Assembly (NCBI RefSeq): GCF_020921035.1
Contig: NC_063151.1
Span: 19,970,934 to 20,034,933, forward strand
Direction of reading: 5' to 3'
Origin: Rhodamnia argentea
Taxonomy: Eukaryota > Streptophyta > Magnoliopsida > Myrtales > Myrtaceae
Length of the DNA: 64,000 nucleotides
Positions 24,688 through 35,738 of the stretch are shown here, one piece after another (the first letter of the stretch is position 1; every line of letters begins with the position of its first letter). Below the pieces are notes generated by a model. The model had not been told where the DNA came from and made no database searches. It was given only the letters and a program-made list of their open reading frames with translations. The position numbers and the translations under genes were made by a program.

Positions 24688-26676
24688 CTACGCACCGAGC
24701 CTGAGATTATTCAGTCGCAGAAAGAATCTGGTTGGGTCGCGGGAAGGAAGTGGGGGTCGGGTTGGTGGCGAGGTTGATTTGTTTTCCTTAAAGGAAGTTG
24801 TTGTTGTGGGATTCTGACACGAGGTGGGGCCCAAACAGACCAAGGCCAATGAGCTCGCTTTCCGAAGCAGCAAGCGGTGATTTGTCTAATTTTGGCTTTC
24901 ACCATATCTTGTCCTCCCTGTTTCCAATTTTGTTTATATTCTGAGAATTATTGTACGAATATCAAATCAATTTTAAGCTTTTCACTTTTGTTAATTTTAT
25001 TCTAAAGTTTCGTACAAAATTTTGGTACAGCCCCCTTGACGAATTTATTGAAAATCGCCGACGCGACAGTCCAATCATCGTCGCATTGCCATGTCAGCAA
25101 TTTCGGGCGAAAATTGATCGAAGAGATCACATTGAAATCTCGCGTAAGGGGTTAAAATTAAATTATGAAAATTGAAATGTTTAGGATCGCATTACCATCC
25201 ATATATTAGTTTTAAGACCGAATAGATAATTTCCCAGTCTTCTTTTCAAATTCAAAACATTTGAAACTTTTAGCATTTGTAAGAACTGATGTGAAAATGC
25301 ATTTTCAAATTTTTTTCATGATTTTTCAAACGATATTCTAAAATTTTAACGAAATGGTGAAAAAAAAGATTTCGCCATAATTCCAAACCAAAACGTAACT
25401 ATGCTGTCGGTTATAAGGGAGCCGACACCTTTTGAAACACTTTCTAGTGTGCGTTACATTTGATTGTTGCTAGCGTGCTTAACTAAATAGCAAAGGCTTT
25501 TCTCGCTTATTTAGTAAAGTCAAGTTTTTGGCCTTTATCTCGCACGTGACGATAATATCGAGTTGGCAAAAGAAAAAGACTCAGAAAAAAGTACTTTTTT
25601 TTCACTTTAATTCCAAACCAAGAAACCAAACTTGAATCTTACCACGTATGATTAGCACATATTATCATGCGGGCTCGTGAAATCTACATGACCGAGATTG
25701 ACATTGACCCGATCCAAATATGTTCATTGGACAACGCTTTAAGATTCGAGAATGGCTAGAAGGTTAACGAGGAAATTTATATGACACCATAGTCCTCAAT
25801 TTATGCAACGTTTCTTTTCGAATTTTCGATGCGTACTCCCGGCTTCAATTGAAACATCTAATTCTTTCGAGGAATACATTCCATACCTTTTGCCTGGTAC
25901 CAATTTGAGGTCGTCCACCCCGCCCGAGGCTAAGTCGACAAGGAGCTCGTCTCAAAAGTTGTCCGCAACATGGATGACCTCGACCTCATGATGTTAACCG
26001 CATCTCGATGTAAGAATAATTATGCCACACATGATATTATTAATCAATGATTTAATAATCATTTAAATTCTAAAAACCTATTGGCCATGGAAAGATGCTA
26101 CTCTTATGAAAAGATGTTAATATTTATGTGCTAAGAGGCACCTATTGATAGCTCGTATCAAAAAAGGTCTAGTCCTCTCCAACCCGACATAACGAAAAGT
26201 TACATTCTATCCTCCATCAGAGAAAATACTTTAACACAAAAAAAAAAAAGGGGGTTAAGGGAGAGAAATCGAATTTCTTCATTTCTCCTGTCTTTGCAAC
26301 GACCATTTTGTAAAATTATTGCAATGAATAGATGTATGTCTTCATCCTCCTTATCATGAATAAAGCATAAAGATTTAACGTTCTTTAATTCAGAATTTCC
26401 GCGTATAGAATGACATTATTGCTTACACTCGGGAGATTTTTGTGTGGGAGTGACTGAATGAGGGGGGCCGACGACGTCGGGGGCAGTGGTCGAAACAATG
26501 CTAGCGGCCGGCTCCGATGGGTAGAGAGAGTTTATATGGTTTTGAGGTTTTTTAAGGAATCTTTTCAATATTGAAGGAGAGTTTTAGGGAGGCCGATGAG
26601 GATCATCGGCCTTTCTTGGTTTTGGCAAGCTCTCGTCGTGGTGTGTGTTCTTTGAGGATTTTAGTGTATAGGCTCC

Positions 26677-27620
26677 TATGTAGCACGGATACTCCTCTCG
26701 GGGAGATTTTCGCGTGTCGGACACGTGTCGGACACATGTCGGTGTCTAACACGCGCCAGACACGCGGTCAGCCCGTGTCCGAGCTCCAACACATGGTCAA
26801 CCGTTCGCTTCCCCTCGGCGGCCTTCATTTCCGAGAGAAAAGGAGAGGCCACCTCGCATCAGAAGATCAGGTCCCTCGACGCCTCGTGGCTGCCGGCCTC
26901 GACTCAGATCGCATCCTCGCTTGCCTCGCCTCAAGTCGCCTTCTTGAAAGGATAATGAGTGGTAGCTCATTAGGTGAAGATGGACAGTGAAGCCAGACGA
27001 AAATAGAGCTCATCTCGCGGAAACTGAAAGCAAAAGAGAGATGCACGAGAGAAGGTTCGTCAATGGAGGAAACATGTGGGGTGTTGTGATGCGCAGATGA
27101 GAGAGAAAGTAGAGAGAGAGAGGTGTTGTTTTCCGGGAGGGGGAGGACGATAATAGCTCTTTACACTTGCCTAATTTATGACTGACGGAGACCTATGTGA
27201 TCCCAAAAAAATAATATTTCCTTCCTACCCTCCTCTCCCCTTTTCTTTTTTTTTCTTTTTTTTGGCATTTCCTTTTAAAATATCATCCTTTGAAAAATAT
27301 TTTATTTTCTATTCGCTCTCTTTCTTTAATTTTTTTTATTTCCATAATAAAAAAACTATCAATCGATGTTTGATGGAATAATTTTCTAGGTTGTTGTTGT
27401 TGTTGTTGGTACTTCTTAATTTCAGTCAAGATCGGTAATTTATGAGACCTAAGATATGAAATCATAAAAAATAATAATTTATCATGCATATATAAAAAAA
27501 TATTTATTTATTATGCATTGTGTCCCAACGTGTCGAAATTTTCTATTTTTTGAGAAATCACTTGTCGGGGTGTCGTGTCGTATTGTGTCTCATATCCGGT
27601 GTCGTGTTGATGCTACATAA
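26677..27620. mobile_element. Mutator-like nonautonomous element with 9-bp TSD
   Basis: ATAGGCTCC occurs at 26668-26676 and again at 27621-27629, exactly flanking a 944-bp segment. The segment begins TATGTAGCACGG and ends with the inverse TGCTACATAA. Next to the ends, both sides have many copies of GTGTCGG/CGACAC in inverted orientation (26715-26765 and 27528-27609). A 9-bp duplication is the hallmark of Mutator-like transposition. The interior has no transposase; the frame 26571-26990 starts outside the element and shows no known domain. Confidence 0.72.
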
Positions 27621-27869
27621 ATAGGCTCCGTAAAACATTAGGGGATTATTGCTGATCATTAAAAATGATAGTATGATCTTCAAGACTTGTTCACATGACA
27701 TCTCAACTCGTATGTTGACAAAAGTGGTTTCTTGAATTATTCGTAATTTAAACCCATCTGAACCGGTGAAATCTTAAGTGGTTACACCTTGTACTTTTTT
27801 GAGGGCTTTCACTCGTATAAAAGGTGAAAACAGGTCCTATGAAATGATTGATAGATAAGAGCCGGGATA

Positions 27870-28210
27870 ATTATCAAAACAGTCTTAAATTTATTATAAT
27901 TGTACCTATTTATTTTTTTTTTTGCCAATTTAATCTTAAACCTTTTTGCATTTTGTGCCGATTCAATCCATATGGCCGGCTGACGCTGATGTAGCCAATT
28001 TCTAATGATATTTTAATAGTATTTCAATTTTTGAATACTTTTTGAATTTTTTTTTTAAATTTTCGTTGCTTTTTTGGCTCTTCCTTCTTTGCTTCTGTTT
28101 ATGACCATCGAGGGTTTCCGAAGCTCGCCAGCCACTGTGCGAGGCCCTCTAACCTAGATCTAGGGGAGGGCATGGCTCGCCTTTGCCCGCGGCCAACGAG
28201 GCCCTCGTGT
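27870..28210. repeat. Fragment of the GTCCTAAAC long-TIR repeat family
   Basis: Starts AATTATCAAAACAGTCTTAA, then has 'GCCAATTTAATCTTAAACC', a GCCGGC segment and a 'GATGTAGCCAATTTCTAATG' segment. This is the same order as the elements at 30261 and 54347. I do not find the matching right end, so it looks truncated. Confidence 0.45.
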
Positions 28211-28331
28211 TGAAATAAAATTTGAGCTTTCATAGAGAGAAGCCGTGCTTCCAAATATTACCTCCCATCGTGCAAGAAAAGGCTGCGTACAGCGGAGAAA
28301 AGGGGCTTGTTGGGGAGGTTGATGGTACGCC

Positions 28332-28355
28332 CAATGCCAATGCCAATGCCAATGG
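28332..28355. repeat. CCAATG hexamer repeat, four copies
   Basis: Four head-to-tail copies of CCAATG inside the short frame 28222-28434. It is a minor simple repeat. Confidence 0.8.
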
Positions 28356-29383
28356 AAGTGTGAAGGATGATGAGATTTGCACCATTGATATTCATCTTCT
28401 CAATGCTTGCGACTTGAGGAGTAGGGAGGCTTAAAAAAAAAAAGAGAATGGCCTGCAAAAGAGAAAACAGAGAGACAACCTGCAAGAGTCGAGAACTAAG
28501 ATATCGAAGGCGTGAAGGAGGAGGAGGAAAGTGTGACTCGCAAGGGAAAAAAAGAAAACAAAATAATAAGAGTTGACCAAACCAAAAGGAGAATTTTTTT
28601 TTTTTTGGTCGAAAGAAAGATTCTATTCATTGATAATCGAAAGAGTTACATATAATACTTTCAAACTTCCAAAAGACAATAAAAAACCAAATCTTGCATC
28701 TAAAAGTACACTCTCATCCTTCATGAGTAGATCCGGTACGATGAACTTGCGGCGGCCGATCATCAAAGCCCATGATGGGCACACACCGAGAACTTCCATA
28801 CCAAATGTCACGGCTTGCGGTGCGCGTCCAGATTCGACGTCCCCATCACCAAGGCCGAACAATAACATCAACAACAACAACAGTGTGTTAAAAGGACACA
28901 AATAATATACCTGTAGGTAACTCCTAGATTTATATCTAAATATATATCGGGAGAGTAAAATCCCTAGATCTAGATCCAAATCTAAATTGGGATAGAGAAG
29001 CGGTTAAAGAGCTGCAGAAAATTATTTATGTTGATGAACTCCCAAAACATAGTGGGGTGGGAGAGAAAATGAAAGACAAACTAGTAGAGAAAACCGATGA
29101 CAGACGAAAGCTCCGGCACGACGATCTTCTTCCCAACGCCAACGATCTCCTCACCAGAGAAGCATGAACCAGAACTAGCTTCCAAGCCAAAACTAATCGA
29201 GATGAGTGAAACAGAGGACCAAAAGGAGATTGCTTTTATAGATTTATAACATACGCGGTGGGTCATACAAGAGATAGTATGGTCAAAATACACACACAAA
29301 AGGAGTGTCCAAATCAGAGGAGGAGCGGAAAAGCACGGCCCTAAAAGGCATATGAGGATTGGCTTTTAAGCACGGCGGAACAT

Positions 29384-29745
29384 TAGATGGTAAGACGTCG
29401 TACAATCTTCGCAAATAATTTGAAGGATTTTAACTCTAAGTACGATTAAATGTCAAAAAAGTCGTACGCCTCAAGCCAGAAAGTTGACAGCTTTGGTAAG
29501 GCGTCGTATTACAATGATTTTTGCCTTAAGTACCACCAGATGTCATATACCTTGGTAAAACATCGTATAGCATATAAAAGAATTCATATTTACAACTGGC
29601 CTTAACTACGTAGAATGTTGTATAATCCAATACGGTGTCGTATAATAATGAAAGGTGATACACTCTGATTTGTGGCTCGGAATGCAATATCCTTGTACAA
29701 TTTACGAATACAATCTTTACGAGGGTACAATGTCAGGTCGTATGC
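29384..29745. repeat. Irregular GTCGTA-containing repeats
   Basis: GGTAAGACGTCGTA, AAGTCGTACG, GGTAAGGCGTCGTATTA, GGTAAAACATCGTATAG, GGTGTCGTATAA and GGTCGTATG recur at roughly 40-95-base spacing. The copies are diverged, so this is an old, imperfect tandem array or part of an LTR. Confidence 0.45.
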
Positions 29746-30260
29746 CTTTCTAAACAAAATTCCAATTTACTCTCTCAATTTTCAAGTGAATGGAAAATTG
29801 TCACAGTCGCTTTTTCAACGGTCGAAACCTTGCTTACGTGATCTCATAGCCAAAGCTATTTGAGATATAACATGTTGAACTATTTAAACATTATATTATA
29901 CCTTCATGTAAAGACTCGAGTTTTAAAACAGTTGGCGATAATCCCATTAAATTTCATATGGTATCATAGCAGGAGATTTATAGTTCAAATATTTCTCGGC
30001 TCCTATTTGCCTTCTCAATGACGTATTTCCACACTTTAGGCACACGACAAATAGAAAATTCTCTTGGTGCAACGTAGTTCGGCAATGCCACTCTACTTAC
30101 CTAGAGTTAGGGTGAGGACTCTTCTAGCGCCCCATGAAGGGTTTGTTCTCCACAAAAGAAATAAGCGGGGATGGCCACGGATTCCCTCGCAATAAAGAAG
30201 GAAATTGAGAATTCAATATGGTAAAGGGAGACAATGAAACAAAAGGTAGAATAGAAATGA

Positions 30261-30789
30261 GATAATTACAAAAAAATGTCCTAAACTTATTTTATTTGTG
30301 TCAATTTAGTCCTAATTTTTTTAATTAGATAAATTTATTCATAAACCTTTTGATGGTTTGCTAATGCATTTTTTTCTTATCAATTTTAGCCTTTAATCAC
30401 TAACATGGATGTTGGCACTAGCATTGATAATTTTTTACAATCTTTTTCAAATTCTTTTGAATTATAATTTTTTTTATTTTTTCCTTTCTTCTTTTCATTT
30501 TTTTCCTTCTTCCTCTACTGATTTTCGGGCCTCGATGATGGCCGGCGACCAGCCACGGGTGAGGGCTAGCTTTAAAAAAAAATTGAAAATATAAAAAATT
30601 GTCTATGTCAATGCTGGAACTATATAGCACGATCGACATCCACGCTAGTGATTGCTGACCAAAATTGTCTGAAATGATTACATTGGTAAATTCGTCAAAA
30701 GGTTTGGAGGCTAAAATTGTCAAATTAAATAGTTTAGAACTGAATTGATATCCGTACACTAGTTTTAGGACTTTTTCGGCGAATTTTTC
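30261..30789. mobile_element. Long-TIR nonautonomous DNA element, 529 bp
   Basis: The left end (GATAATTACAAAAAAATGTC, then CTAAAC) is the inverse of the right end (TTTTAGGACTTTTTCGGCGA, then ATTTTTC). Inverted similarity continues inward for over 100 bases ('TCAATTTAGTCCTAA', 'ACCTTTTGATGGTTTGC', 'CACTAACATGGATGT'). The centre has GATGATGGCCGGCGACC. It has the same architecture as the element at 54347. The target duplication is not clear. Confidence 0.6.
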
Positions 30790-32159
30790 AAAGTAGAAAA
30801 CGACAGCTCTGTTGAAGGAGCAGTGTTTACATTTCAAGTTTCGTATGTGTGCAGCAGTTTAAAAAAAAAAAAAAAAAGGGCCCCATTACCGAGAGGAATT
30901 GGTGAAGTTGGGTTGGCAGCTGTTGGTGTCATCCGTTAGATGATCCAATGTGCGTGTTCTGCTTTGAGAGCATCTTCAAAAAATTACCGTAGAGGCAATG
31001 AATACAAAAAGTTCAAATGCACGAGGATCTCAAATTCGCGCCGAATTGTCATCTTAAACCTTCCTTCGAACAAAACAAGTTATCGACTCAGTAAGGATAT
31101 TCAAGGGTTTCAATCTGTCTCTCTTATTATATTTTCCCGAGTTTCGGTTTCAAGGCCGAAATCTTGTCTACACACGGGGGAAATGTCGGAACGTTTAAGT
31201 ATCAAATCCGCGCGTACAGCTTCATATTTTAGAACAATTGCTTGTGATCTCATAACATTTTACGGGGCGCTATGAATTCCACCAACGGCTTACTTGAGAC
31301 GATAATGGACCTTTGTTTTTGTCCTTTAACATAAAGTCTTCGATTGATCAACATAAGAACGTAAATTCTCGGCGGTCCAACAGTCATGCCCTATATCTGC
31401 ATAGGTCCCGATTCAAATGAAATGAAAATAAAGAAATTAGGTACGGTGACATTGAGCCTGCAACAACCACCCTCCCTTTCATAGCTTTCGAAGCAAGAAC
31501 TACCTCGGACAATTTCAGGGGCAAAATTCGCCTGAAGCCTATGCAAAAAATAATCTGACGGAAAATATGGTGAAACGAGTAGCATGTTCAAGACACAGAT
31601 AATAATAAACACCAACCAAGGCAAATTGGTGCTGCTCTCTCCCGTTTTTTTTTTTTTTTTTTCGCTTCGATTTAGCAAAATTACGCGATTTGAGTAATCG
31701 GGCAAGAATTATTGATTAGGTAATCCACTTCGATACATTATTTTTCATGCAAAGGATTGACTTTTTTGGTCAGACGAATTTCGAAAAAGCGACATGGAGT
31801 GGCTAAATGAAATAAAATCGTGCATATAATGCCTTTTATTACTGCCTACCAATATGCAATCACTAAATAATAAGAGCGTGCTTGTTTCGCGGAAAAAAAT
31901 TTATTTTTTTTGCAAGAATTTTTTGTTTTTTTTTTTGGGGGTCAAAGCAAGAATTGTGTTAGCCTATCTTTAGAAAAATAAGATTTGAATTCAATTCAAG
32001 AGTGCAGAACCGATTACCACATTCCGATGCTGAATAACGTAACTGTTGCTGTATTGTAATTGTATATGCCTCCCAACGACAGAAAGTGAACCCCACACGG
32101 GGATGATTCGGCTGCGACGCACCGGAGGACGGCGCCCCCCCCCGGGTTCTCATCTCGGC

Positions 32160-32510
32160 TCATGGGGGCGGCCGCTCGCTTGAGGCGGGGGAGGGGCCGG
32201 CGTGGCGGGAGGAGAAGCCGCGGGAGGGGGCGTCGCCGTCGGCGGGCCAGGAGCCGTCGTCGAAGTTCTGGGAGTAGCTGAGGGGGTCGTAGCGGAAGTT
32301 GCCGATGGGCTTGGGCTGGGGGACGGAGAGGGTGGTGGCGATGGACTTGCAGTCGAGGTTGGGGCGGGCGAGGAGGCTCCTGGAGGAGTTCTTGTTGCTA
32401 CTCCTCCGGTGGTGGTCGGCGCTGCTTCTGTTGTGCCACGGGAGCTTCAGCTTGAGACGACCCCAACAGGAGAAGAGGAGGCTCTTGTTGGAAATGGACT
32501 CCATTTCCAT
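32160..32510 (-). CDS. Small plant-specific protein of unknown function, 116 aa
   Basis: A single-exon open frame starting MEMESISNKSLLFSCWGRLK and stopping with TGA at 32162-32160. It contains FRYDPLSYSQNFDDG, a motif I associate with a family of small uncharacterised plant proteins, then a Pro/Ser-rich end (PSPASSERPPP). The start at 32510 is chosen over the upstream in-frame Met at 32618 because the extra segment is a translated GA repeat (RQRERERE) typical of a leader. High GC and strong Arg/Ser content set it apart from the flanking AT-rich DNA. Neither a clear signal peptide nor a membrane segment is seen. Function unknown. Confidence 0.7.
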   Translation of the reverse strand: MEMESISNKSLLFSCWGRLKLKLPWHNRSSADHHRRSSNKNSSRSLLARPNLDCKSIATTLSVPQPKPIGNFRYDPLSYSQNFDDGSWPADGDAPSRGFSSRHAGPSPASSERPPP

Positions 32511-34120
32511 GGAACTTCCCCCTTTGCAGTCTGCAATCTCTCTCTCTCTCTCTCTCTGTCTTCTCTCCCGTGGGAATGATTTTGAGTGTGTGGTGGCCAA
32601 AGTGAGGCCACCCTCCACTCTTTTTCGATTTTCCCCTTTTTTTTTCTTTCCTTTTTTTGGGTTTATGTTTTGGGGGTAGAGAGAGAAAATAGTGTAAACA
32701 GGGGAACAACAAAAAAGTATCCCCGGTAATGAAAATGTCCGAAAACCCTAATAAAATTTCTTGTCGGGTCAGTAAAACCATGAAATCTGGCCAAAAATAA
32801 ATAAATAAATAAAACCATGAAAAGCATTTCAATTTGTTTCTCTATCTTACTCGAGTCGCATTCTCGTGTTGCGTCAAAAACTAGCTATATCGTCGCTGCT
32901 AATTGCTTCATCCGTAAGAGTTTCTCGAGTGCCCGATTGGCAAGGCATAATTTGTCTAAGCCGTATGCATTCGAATTGAAATCATGGTTAGGTTTCTGTA
33001 ACTAGTTTTGATTTTTCATTTTGGCTCCATTTGTTTTCGCGAAAAAAAATGAACGATTCAAGAAATATTTATCTTGAAAACGAGCGCTTGTTTCGTTTGA
33101 AATAATCAATCGATAAAAAACAATTTCACTATCAACAACAACTTATATTTAGATATTTTCATGGACAATAACAATATTTTTCGTTCATTCATTTTTTGTA
33201 AGTGATATAAACGATCTATCTTCGAGAATACGTTTTTCAAAATCGTTCATTCTCCGCAAAACAAGCAGAGAGCCACAGATAGCTATTTTGAAGCAGAGAA
33301 AAACAGCATAAAAAAATAAGAAAATCTTTGGATTCAATTATTAAGTCTTCTTGATGACCGAGGAGCACGACGAGCACAGAGACCCAGCTAATTTGCAAGT
33401 ACTCCGAAGTTTGACAACTACCGTTTTATATTTTCCTTAAGAGAGAGAGAGAAAGCTAGAGCAATAAGAAATTTTTTATTTTTTTATTTTTGGTCAAAAG
33501 GGAGCAATAAGATCAATTGACGAGATTTGGACAAAACTTGCATTCAAAGGATGCAATATCAAGCAGCCAGATAATAAACCATAATTAGTGGACAGTAATA
33601 CCTAATTCGAGAATCATTAACCTAAAGACCCCATCACTAGACCACTCAAAAGCAACAGGGGCATCGACATCATTTGCAGCTCATAATTTCACCTGGATTA
33701 GCAAGCCAAAACAATGATTAGTACATGGAAGCATGGCTGAAGACTCAACGCATCAATCAGATCCGGGACCATTCAGTCATTTGGGTGGGATGGGATGGCC
33801 ACACCTCCTCACACATTCCTCTCACGCCTTTCCTCAACATATATGCAAAGTAAAGAGAGATCCAGATGAAGGATGATTCTGAGCCGTGTGATTCAGAATG
33901 GCTCAATCCATTTTGGCAAAGGAACGAGTCCCTTTCCCACTTCTAGCACACCCAAACCAAAGCATTGGATTCCTTGGGGCTCTTGTTCTATTCAGTCCAG
34001 ACACTTCTCATTCAAAAGTCGAATTAGCTTGGCACATATGCACCGCGGCGATGCTCTCGTCGCATACTCGAAAACCATTCAGTCGTAACTTCCAAAGATC
34101 AGTTGGGATTGACATGCTAG
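32511..34120. other. Promoter of the small gene, then intergenic DNA
   Basis: A GA/CT tract at 32537-32556 and a T-rich block precede the small gene on the minus strand. The rest is AT-rich, with one MITE at 33023-33274. No other gene is recognised. Confidence 0.5.
33023..33274. mobile_element. MITE, 252 bp, related to the one at 42044
   Basis: Begins GGCTCCATTTGTTTTCGCGA and ends GTTTTGC-type inverse sequence (CCGCAAAACAAGCAGAGAGC). Both ends share AATGAACGAT-like inner motifs with the element at 42044-42280. No TAA/TTA flank remains on either side, so it is older or its ends are not exact. Confidence 0.5.
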
Positions 34121-34614
34121 TAACACTGGCCGGGAGTTCCGTGTCCCTCGTACGATATGGGAGACCGAATAACTGGTGTCGTCGGGTTCTCTCAAAATCA
34201 TAAACCGTAAAGTAATGCTTATTGGTGTCTAACATAGTGAATGAGCGACGTAGAGGGTAAGAGTCAACTGGGTCTGTGGGAATGATGTCGGACGGTTTGT
34301 GCTAGGAGTTCTATGATTAGATAGAATACATCCCTTAGGAGCCATGAAGGAGTGGTTGGCCTCCCGTGTACAAACCGCTTGGGAGCCGATGCCGCTCTCC
34401 CGACGAGGCCATGGCAGGCCAAAATTAGTTATAGTGCCTAATGTAGTCTGCTATCGCTCGATACAAAGAATGTCCGAACTAAGCCGAGCGTGGTATGATT
34501 CAATACGAGAAAGACATTCGCCTAAGTGTTCCATAAACAACTAAAGAAAAAGGGTTGGCCCGGTCCCGCACAACCGGCTAGTTCCGCGATCAAGGAATCT
34601 CTGAGCCCGTGACA
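34121..34614 (+). repeat. Left LTR of the small retrotransposon
   Basis: Aligns along its length with 35233-35733, for example 'TTGGTGTCTAACATAGTGAA', 'AGATAGAATACATCCCTTA', 'GCCTAATGTAGTCTGCTATC' and 'AGGAATCTCTGAGCCCGTGA'. Many substitutions and small indels separate the two, so the insertion is old. Confidence 0.8.
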
Positions 34615-34616
34615 AA

Positions 34617-34628
34617 TGGTATCAGAGC
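34617..34628 (+). other. tRNA-iMet primer-binding site
   Basis: TGGTATCAGAGC two bases after the end of the left LTR. It is complementary to the 3' end of plant initiator tRNA-Met and primes minus-strand cDNA synthesis in many plant LTR elements. Confidence 0.8.
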
Positions 34629-35232
34629 AAGAATCCCTCCCGTAGGTGTGTGATTGGAAGAAACTAGTGGTCTTCCCGGTGTTACGAGTGCGGAAAGTGA
34701 ATCGCTGAAACCAAAACAAAAGAAAAAATAAAAGGCTTGGACAAAATGCGGCTCTCGACTTGCTTTTGGGATGCCAATGAGGACACGGGAAGAAAGCGGT
34801 TCCTCACTGAAATGGGAAGATCAATTCGGCGAATCTCAAAATGGGTCCTCTACCATGTTTGAACAAGGATAAACCTCAATTGGTTAGCTAATACAAAGAG
34901 GAAAAAAAAAAGTGCTTATTAGTGAGAAAGAAAGGTGCCACCAGGTTAGTGCGGTTGGCCAAAGCGCCACACTTTAAAAGCGACAATAACTACAAAACGG
35001 TGCTACCAAAGGTGAGGACAATTGGCTAAAAGTGCTACACTGAATTGCATGGGTGGCCAAAGAAAACCCGAACAACCATCAAAATAAAAGAAAAGAAAGA
35101 GAAGCTACCCATATTGAGGAAAAATAGTTTTGTTGGGTGAACGCGCGCCTCCATTGGAGTTGATGGTAGTAAAAGTCGCAAGAAAGCGACGGAACCCGCA
35201 ATGAGGGCGTTACGGAAATGAGTGGGGGCAAA

Positions 35233-35733
35233 TGACACGAGCCGGAAGTTCCATGTCCCTCGTATGATGTGAGGGATCGAACAATTGGTGTCGTCGGATC
35301 CTCCCACACTCATAAACCTTGAAGTGATACTTGTTGGTGTCTAACATAGTGAATGAGCAATGTAGAAGGTAAGAGTCAACTGGATCTGTGAAAGTGATGT
35401 TAGGACAGTTGGTGCTAGCGGTTATAGGATTAGATAGAATACATCCCTTAAAGAGCTCTGAAGACGAGATTTAGAAGCTGCGAAGACGGGATTTGCCGCT
35501 CTCCTAATAAGGTCATGGCAGACCGAAACCAATTCTAGTGCCTAATGTAGTCTGCTATCGCTCGATACAAAGGATACCCGGGCTAAGCCGAGCGTGGTAT
35601 GACTCGATACGAGAAAGACATTCGCCTAAGTGTTCCATGAACAACTAAAGAAAAAGGGCTAGCCTAGTCTTGCACGACTCGCCAATCGCCCCACGGGCTG
35701 TTCCGCAACCAAGGAATCTCTGAGCCCGTGACA
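35233..35733 (+). repeat. Right LTR of the small retrotransposon
   Basis: Begins TGACACGAGCC directly after the polypurine tract and ends GAGCCCGTGACA before the CTAGT target duplicate. The open frames that cross it are chance frames. Confidence 0.8.
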
Positions 35734-35738
35734 CTAGT

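Larger units (their letters stand above)
24685..32159. other. Repeat-rich intergenic region
   Basis: The first ~200 bases are the SHMT promoter. Beyond that I see transposable-element DNA: a MULE-like element at 26.7 kb, long-TIR family pieces at 27.9 and 30.3 kb, a GTCGTA-rich repeat at 29.4 kb, and possible LTR remnants near 29.96 kb (a TGGTATCATAGC sequence resembling an initiator-tRNA primer site). Frames at 28573-28979 and 29081-29299 carry a loosely similar 'VPDL/VPEL' segment but no domain I recognise, and I do not call them genes. Confidence 0.45.
34121..35733 (+). mobile_element. Small noncoding LTR retrotransposon (TRIM/LARD-like), 1.6 kb
   Basis: Two direct repeats of about 500 bp (34121-34614 and 35233-35733) bracket only 618 bp of internal DNA. 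Just after the left repeat, TGGTATCAGAGC (34617-34628) is the standard initiator tRNA-Met primer-binding site. Just before the right repeat is a polypurine tract, GAGTGGGGGCAA. CTAG(T) lies at the left edge (34117-34121) and CTAGT follows the right edge (35734-35738), a 5-bp target duplication with one base altered. Both repeats end GTGACA; the right one starts TGACAC and the left has decayed to TAACAC. The inside has no gag or pol frame. Confidence 0.8.

Noticed and set aside
24407..24688. SHMT start at the upstream Met within the GA tract
   Set aside because: Would add an Arg-Glu repeat to a mitochondrial presequence; the conserved MAMA start follows directly.
26571..26990. 139-aa frame entering the MULE-like element
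   Set aside because: Starts outside the element and has no known domain; kept only as possible captured DNA.
28573..29299. Possible gene with VPDL/VPEL segments
   Set aside because: Two loosely similar short segments in minus-strand frames, but no domain, start or splice logic that I could support.
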